A DNA stretch of 64,000 nucleotides, from NCBI GenBank assembly GCA_022885665.1, contig JAGQDJ010000084.1, forward strand, positions 62,001-126,000, read 5' to 3'. The notes under the pieces are model-generated. The model worked only from the letters and a program-made list of their open reading frames with translations. It had not been told where the DNA came from and ran no database searches. The translations under genes were made by a program, and so were the position numbers. This document shows, piece after piece, positions 59,201 through 64,000 of the stretch. Every line of letters begins with the position of its first letter. The stretch's first letter is position 1. Source of the stretch: Triops longicaudatus (Eukaryota > Arthropoda > Branchiopoda > Notostraca > Triopsidae).

Positions 59201-62200
59201 GGTTTACTCAAACCTGGCTAGGTCAAACACAAACCAGACATACAGTGTTAGCTCAGGTTCCGTTAATATATTGGGCTAGTTTTTACTATTTAGGCTCAAT
59301 TTGGACGACTAAGTTAGAATATGTTTGTTTTTGTTTTGAAGAAGAAAAAATACAGTGAGATGATTTAAGGAAACCATAAAAGAAAGAGACGTCGAAAATC
59401 ATGCGCAAAAAAAAAGTTAATAAAAGAGAATAACAAGATTAACACTTACTGGGTGGCTTGCACTTGGACTAAGTGGTGCAGAGCCTTCCATGGTGGTAGT
59501 AGGGTCACTTTCCGTAGCAGTGGTCAAAATCTACAGGAAAAAAAATACTTTAATAAAGTACTAAACGAAAACTCTTTGCGGAAACACAAAGAATTCGCAA
59601 AAAGATGGTAATTTAAAATAATCTAAAATACGGAAAAACAAAAAAGAACATGAACATATATTAAAGGAAAAAAAAGTTTTCTGTTGCCACTTCAAGTCCG
59701 AATTATAAAATCTGACTTCTCAAGGAAACCTTACTGAACGCAGCTTCGTTTAACGTTTAACTTATTTTTATCTAGTTTCACTTAGTAACATTGAAAACAT
59801 TGAGAAGTAAACATTGACACGTAAATTTAGGGTACAGAAAGCTTGTTTACGTCTATTTAATAACGTCAATTAGGTTAACTTTCTTAAGAGATTAAGTTCG
59901 TTTAGTCGTAATGAATTAGTTACATTAAGTTTCGCTAGGTAAGCTGTGGTTATTTCCGATACCTTTGAATAGGTTTGTTAAGTTAGATTACTTGTGTCAG
60001 CTTAATTAGGTTAGAATGTTAAATTAAGTAAGTCAGTATAAATTTGACCTAGCTTAGGTTAAAATAAGCGTTCAATACATACTTACTGTTTTATCCATTA
60101 GAAAGCACTCGTCATTCAGATTACCGGGTCAGAAAATACTTTGCTAATAAGAAGTCAATTATATCTCCTAAGAGAATTATAAAGAATATTTAAAAAATAT
60201 GTTTACAAAATAAAAACCTCTAAAAACTCGTAATATGTTAAATAGAGATATGTAGCTTTCCTGTTTGCAAACCTACTTTTCGTCCTCAAAAAATGTCCCA
60301 ACGAAACTAACTAAAAACCTAACCAAACAATCCAGTCTAAACTAACGTCAGTACCGGGAGCAGGTTTTGTTCATCATTTCAATACCTTTCATAGAACGTA
60401 AAACATTTACAACGTTGCATAAAACACGACAACAATTAAATTCACTGTACAACACGTGCTAAAATAATTCAAGTTATGAAAAAAATCACGTTTCAATTGT
60501 CCTTCAAAAACAAATGCTTCTACTAACCTCTGTACCAGAATCTTCCACCGTTGTAGTATCTAACGACGTCGAAGGGGTACTAGTAGCCATATGCCCGTCT
60601 GGTATCTCGAGGATTTCGGGATGTTCGTTCGTCAAAGGGACCAAGTACACCGACCCCAAAACTAAAATAAACACCAACAAACCATTTGTTTAGCAATTGA
60701 TCAAACTACAGCACATCAAAGCTGAACATTCGTTTTAGTCTACGGAATCATCCATCAAAATTTTTCCCAATACAAACAAACACGTGTCACGGTGCTGAAT
60801 TCGGTGTTTCAAAGGTCGCCATGGCAATCCTCTGATCACTTTGTAGAAAAGAATGCCAAAATAGGTCAACCGTAGACTTGAATGTTTTCGCAGAAACCCG
60901 TGATTAATTGAAACTAGTCCATTACAAATTGCATTTTATTACACAAGCACTTTCTACTACTCTTTTTTGTCTAAGCACAGTTTTCAATAAAAAAAAATAT
61001 GAATAATTCAAAGAAAGCACCACTGTGATTGAAAATTACATCAAAACTCAAGAAATCACCACTATGATAAAATTATCCAGGAACTTCGTACACGTTTACC
61101 AGAATATTAATTTTAAAAAATCTATGAGATTCTCATGAAAGGAAAGATGTTGGTTAGTTGAGAATAAATTGGGTTAGATTGGATGCATCAGATCAAAATA
61201 GTTGAAGTCAAAAGCTAATTTGCGGAACGACACGTTAGTCTTACTTGCGTTAGATTACGTGAGCTTAGGATGCATTAGAAAAGGTTAGGTTTAAACCCGC
61301 ATGTTAAGTAATCCTTCATACCATAAGACATCTTTTTAAATAAAAAGGTGTCAGTTTATTTACATTAATTTTTTATCATATTTACATGTCATATTAGTTA
61401 TCAAGTTTCATTACATCGAAATTTATATTTTTCACGCAATGGAAAAATCTATATATTACATGAAGAGATGCTGCAGAACGCTTCAGACTGAAAAATGTCG
61501 AAACATTGCTCGTACAAAATAAGTTATAATTCCATTGGCTTAGGTTAAATCACGTTAACTAAATAAAAGTTTGTGTCGAAATCCCTTTTAAAAAGGCTTA
61601 TAAACTCCCAACGTTATTGGAACTGAATGCGTGTTCCTGACGATAGGGTAAATTTGGTTAGGTTTCATTAATTTGGGTAAATCTAAGTTTAATCAAGGTT
61701 AATTTTAGGTTTTGACTGGGTTAATTTACGTTAGTTCAAGTTTGTTTAAGCAATGTAAGGTTCAGTTAAGATTCTTATCATGAGTAAGTTGGGGAACTTG
61801 CGAAGACGCGATTACCAAAGCAGATAAACAATTCGCAAAACATCGCGACACAAAAATCTAAACGGAGCTTTTATTTGTGCCGAGTTACAAATCAAGTGTT
61901 TTATAAATTAATTAAATTAATGTAATTTTTTAAGATTATAAATTACCTAAATTAAAATACTGAGCTAATTTTCATGGCAAAATTTGAAAAGTGGGGATCT
62001 TCGCGCATCGTTACACTTAACCTTTTTAAGGGAAAGTTATATGGTAAAAATCTCAGCAAGTGAATAAGCTGTTTTAGAGCTATCTTCAAAGTTCAAATTA
62101 GGTCGCAAAACTTGGACAACAATTTACAGATTTTTTTATCATCACTTTTTGGAAAAAGGCTTCGCGTAATCGAAGCGGAATGTAATTTAATTACTCAGCA

Positions 62201-63769
62201 TTGTTCAAACTTTAATTCCCCGTAGTTGGTTTACAAATCAAAATCTTAGAAAATCCTGATACCCAGAACGATTAAAATAAGTTTCCCAAGTTAATTGACA
62301 TAAGTTTTTTTGGGGTGAAACGTTAGGAATATTCACGAAAACCTAAACGCGCACTCTCATTTAATTCGGCCATGAACGTCTCTGCTCAACCACGTCGTTC
62401 AGTAAGATATTCGTTAAGAATTAGTTAGGTCAAGTTAAGCTTGTTGTTTCTAATTAGTATTCTAAAGCGGCTGAAACAAAACAAAGTGCTCGAGATATCG
62501 TCGGAGGTTAAGTATAACAAGAAAATTAGGTTAGGTTGCATTAAATTAAGTTCAATTTGTTTCTTTTGAAACCCGCTGCATAACAACTAAGAGTCAAATA
62601 TATGTTCCTCATTGTATTATTTGCAAGCTTAAGTATGACACGGTAACCTCCGTAAGGTTAACCTGAGTTAGGTCAGGTTAACCTAGGCTTTCGTATAGGT
62701 TAGGGTAAAGATCCTTCTATATCAAATGACGTTTAATTTAGCTCATGTTAGGCTTTTGTACGTTAGTTTCAGCATGACTTGCGTGAAATAGGTTCACCCT
62801 AAGTTAGGATAGCCTAATTTAGGTTAGGCTAAGCTAATATTAAGGGAGGTTAGCTTAGGTTACGTAAATTCGAATTATTTAAAGTTTAGGTAAGAGAGAT
62901 TTACAATGTAGATAAGTTACCTTAGGTAAGTTTTTAAGCTTAATTATGGTTAGAAGAATTTGGGTTATTTCCGCTTTAAATTAGGTCAGTTAAGGTTAAC
63001 TTAGGTTAAATAACTATTAACTTAGTTTAGGTTTATTCAGTTAAGCTAAAGCTTGATTTACGTGAAATAGGTTTAATTTAAGTGAAGTCAGGGCTATTTT
63101 GGTTAATTAGACATTAAGTTAAGTTAACTTAGGCTAGTATACGCTAACGTAGGTCAACTGGGTCAGGTCGATCCAGGTTAAGCCCAATCAGGCTTAGATT
63201 AGTTAAGTAAGTCCATTTTAATTTAATTAACTAAGATTAGGGAAGATGAAGTTACTTTTCAGATAGTTTACATTGTCTTACTTAAAAGACGTGTTCAAAA
63301 AATACAAAAAGTTTTCAGACTTTTTCAATTACTAAATAACTGAGATCGTATTGAGCACCATCAGTTTAATCAAACCAGGTACTTTTCTTCCATACCTCTC
63401 CCCCACCTCGACTGCTCGTTTCAGAAGTGCTTCCGGTGGGTAGAAAATGTACTTAAACTTAGAAATACACATTCCTGAACTTAATCTGGCAACAACTTAA
63501 CCTAATTTAACTTACCATAACTGACCTACATTTTGCGTTGACTTTTTCGTGGTCTGCTTAGGCAAGCCGGGAATAAATGCGTTATTTTTTAATTCGTTTT
63601 AACTAAGTTAGGATGGCTAATCTGGGAATCGAGGAGGTGGAAGAAAAGTAACTCAAACCAAACAAAATCAAGTTAATAAGAAATCGAATAAAACAGAAAT
63701 TTCTAAACAGAAATTTGTTTTACCTGAGGCCAGAAGCACTAAAATCGAGCATCGCATAATACCGGCCAT
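56286..63769 (-). CDS. Secreted Ser/Thr-rich mucin-like protein with 27-kDa-haemolymph-like Cys domain and GPI-type tail
   Basis: Nine exons: 63769-63724, 60661-60528, 59530-59450, 58769-58689, 58626-57808, 57517-57399, 57259-57123, 56935-56791, 56517-56286. All junctions are GT-AG, phases match, 597 aa. Residues 1-22 form a signal peptide (CSILVLLASVLGSVYLV). About 40-375 is Ser/Thr/Ala/Val-rich and expected to be O-glycosylated; the 819-bp fifth exon carries most of it. The C-terminal part has ten cysteines in a pattern (QEQC, NTTC, NYLC, ATCF, KKCS, GDCR, NTCL, SSCA, VKCD) recalling the arthropod 27-kDa haemolymph glycoprotein/DUF1397 family, with several N-glycosylation sites. It ends in a Pro/Ala/Ser stretch and a hydrophobic tail (LWSLALAVVLAGFYW), as in GPI-anchored proteins. 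The exon model is strong; the family assignment is by memory of the cysteine spacing and could be another disulfide-rich family. Function unknown; cell-surface coat or adhesion is a guess. Confidence 0.78.
58905..59245 (+). repeat. TTAGGTT-rich degenerate repeat (mucin-like gene, intron 3)
   Basis: TTAGGTTAGGC, GGTTAGATTAGGC and TTTAGGTTAC words on the plus strand, i.e. AACCTAA in the transcript of the minus-strand gene. Not separated from coding sequence by any other element. Confidence 0.6.
59860..60070 (+). repeat. TTAGGTT-rich degenerate repeat (mucin-like gene, intron 2)
   Basis: Shorter tract with AATTAGGTTAAC, TTTCGCTAGGTAAG, TTAATTAGGTTAG and CTTAGGTTAAA, in the same orientation as the tracts in the neighbouring introns. 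Confidence 0.5.
61540..61770 (+). repeat. TTAGGTT-rich degenerate repeat (mucin-like gene, intron 1, left)
   Basis: GGCTTAGGTTAAATC, TTGGTTAGGTTTC, CAAGGTTAATTTTAGG and GTAAGGTTCAG are interleaved with AT-rich sequence. Same strand as the larger tract at 62400. Confidence 0.45.
62400..63260 (+). repeat. TTAGGTT-rich degenerate repeat (mucin-like gene, intron 1, right)
   Basis: About 0.8 kb of TTAGGTTAGG, GTTAACCTAGGC, AGGTTAGCTTAGGTTAC and similar words, densest at 62650-63200. A few words lie in the opposite orientation (TAACCTGAG), but TTAGG on the plus strand dominates. Confidence 0.6.
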
Positions 63770-64000
63770 GTTAGCAGCTGTTTTCCAAGTGTTGTTCCAC
63801 TAAATTTCTCTTCCCAACTTTTCCCAAATTTCACCAAGCCACAACGTTTGTCACCTGCGCTTTCTTTGGGTTGCAATCACGTGAAAAGCTTAAGCAATCC
63901 TAGTTCTTCTCTTTACATAATACAAAATCAAGTCAGCTCTTTTAAAGTTGCTTTGCAAGCTTGACACTGCGAAGCGACGACGTGGACAAACTGACAACTG

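Overview
This is a eukaryotic, AT-rich, intron-bearing window, most likely from an arthropod. The evidence is the metazoan gene content, GT-AG introns with TTTTCAG/TTTGCAG-type acceptors, a BEL/Pao retrotransposon, several hAT-type MITEs with exact 8-bp target duplications, GTTAG/AACCTAA-rich degenerate repeats like the TTAGG-type repeats of arthropods, and a cysteine-patterned domain resembling the arthropod 27-kDa haemolymph glycoprotein family. The species cannot be named from the sequence alone.

Four multi-exon protein genes can be spliced by hand so that every exon phase fits and the product length is plausible. (1) An ERdj5/DNAJC10 disulfide reductase on the minus strand (19558 to 11251, 8 exons, 786 aa, HDEL end). 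(2) A SEC14-like CRAL-TRIO plus GOLD lipid-transfer protein on the minus strand (32806 to 28656, 10 exons, 385 aa). (3) Integrator complex subunit 2 on the plus strand (41804 to 53737, 13 coding exons, 1212 aa). (4) A secreted, Ser/Thr-rich, probably GPI-anchored protein on the minus strand (63769 to 56286, 9 exons, 597 aa). They are ordinary dispersed eukaryotic genes with no sign of an operon or shared pathway. SEC14L and INTS2 diverge; INTS2 and the mucin-like gene converge on a dead non-LTR retrotransposon fragment.

Layout: 1-11.2 kb has no recognisable gene but several MITEs and a degenerate tandem repeat. 11.2-19.6 kb is DNAJC10, with introns full of repeats, two foldback hairpins and two transposon relics. 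19.6-22.0 kb is intergenic with a TG/G microsatellite. 22.0-27.7 kb is a complete but disabled BEL/Pao element bounded by the 5-bp duplication ATATA, whose 5' LTR has lost almost all of its length. 28.6-32.8 kb is SEC14L. 32.9-41.4 kb is intergenic with poly-T, GTTAG repeats, a tRNA-like SINE candidate and a hAT MITE. 41.4-53.7 kb is INTS2, whose second intron holds a 1.3-kb hAT-type element. 54.0-54.9 kb is the non-LTR relic. 56.3-63.8 kb is the mucin-like gene.

The most unusual signals are not genes. Two families of degenerate intronic repeats keep the same orientation relative to transcription wherever they fall in an intron. The mucin-like protein pairs a Thr/Ser stalk with a 27-kDa-like cysteine domain and a GPI-type tail. 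No new enzymatic or defence system was found.
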